DNA of 18,820 bases from Paraglomus occultum (taxonomy: Eukaryota > Glomeromycota > Glomeromycetes > Paraglomerales > Paraglomeraceae), in the NCBI GenBank assembly GCA_910592205.1, contig CAJVPJ010000694.1, forward strand, positions 1 through 18,820. Reading direction: 5' to 3'. The notes beneath the pieces were generated by a model, which worked only from the letters and a program-made list of their open reading frames with translations, did not search any database and was not told the DNA's origin. Position numbers and translations under genes: made by a program. This document shows positions 18,458-18,820 of this stretch, piece after piece (position 1 is the stretch's first letter; every line of letters begins with the position of its first letter).

Positions 18458-18820
18458 CTGTATGAAAAAGGACATTATTTATTAGCTATTATAAAGTTTA
18501 AAGTTAGCAAAAGCTTTCTTTTTTCTTCATTAAGAAGTATGAAAACGAGACAAACTATTACACATTCTGCAATGAAAAATGTTTGGTGATATTCTCTTTC
18601 TCATGTATATGATGTAGATTATCTACAAATTATTTAACTGTATAAACTTTTACAATAGAGAAAATGGAAAGAGGCTAGCCGCGTAAGAATATTAGTAATA
18701 GAAACAGAAAATGCAGAACAAAAAAATACGGTTAAAATTTTAATGACTAAATAGCCTCCGTGTGTAATAATAACTTTATTCAATAAACGCGACAGTTTTT
18801 GGTAACATTTATTACTTGTA
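18458..18820. other. AT-rich end of window, no gene seen
   Basis: No supported exon, RNA gene or long repeat. If the exon at 18327-18457 is real, this stretch would be part of its upstream intron. Confidence 0.4.

Noticed and set aside
1-18820. CRISPR arrays, tRNA genes, transposase or reverse transcriptase
   Set aside because: No regularly spaced repeats, no tRNA-like A/B boxes with cloverleaf, and no mobile-element protein motifs were seen.

Overview
The window is AT-rich eukaryotic DNA carrying intron-rich, typically fungal genes. Introns have GT-AG borders, many are 60-110 nt long, and one shows a TACTAAC-type branch site. The marker proteins are an APSES/ankyrin MBF factor, a Nur1-type nuclear rim protein, a CUE/Smr protein and a Kex2-processed secreted protein. 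Dense short introns together with AT-rich spacers suggest an early-diverging fungus (Mucoromycota, possibly Glomeromycotina). That placement is inference; no taxonomic marker is present.

Layout: 1-3063 is mostly non-coding, with a promoter-like block and a doubtful two-exon mini-gene at 323-645. 3064-3630 (-) encodes a 188-aa secreted protein, with a TATA box at 3711-3718. 3719-6633 is spacer with diverged duplications, palindromes, a tandem repeat and a CA microsatellite. 6634-9546 (-) is a six-exon MBF/Res-type transcription factor (686 aa by my splice model) with two consecutive microexons of 9 and 18 nt. 9576-11752 is a long divergent spacer. 11753-13012 (+) is an intronless Nur1 homologue. 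13925-15927 (+) is a ten-exon protein farnesyltransferase beta subunit (436 aa). 16005-17705 (-) is a five-exon tandem-CUE-like/DUF1771/Smr protein (410 aa) resembling the no-go-decay nuclease Cue2. 18327-18457 (-) may be the last exon of a gene entering from the right.

These genes do not form a pathway. They are ordinary housekeeping genes: G1/S transcription, nuclear envelope and rDNA organisation, CAAX prenylation and mRNA quality control. The farnesyltransferase and Smr genes are convergent, with 77 bp between stop codons. The splice models were built by hand from splice signals, frame continuity and family motifs; reading frame is kept across every junction. I found no convincing new biological system. 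The strongest unusual signals are the in-frame microexon pair with a GC-AG intron inside the APSES DNA-binding domain, and the EQDP minisatellite between two CUE-like segments of the Cue2-like protein.
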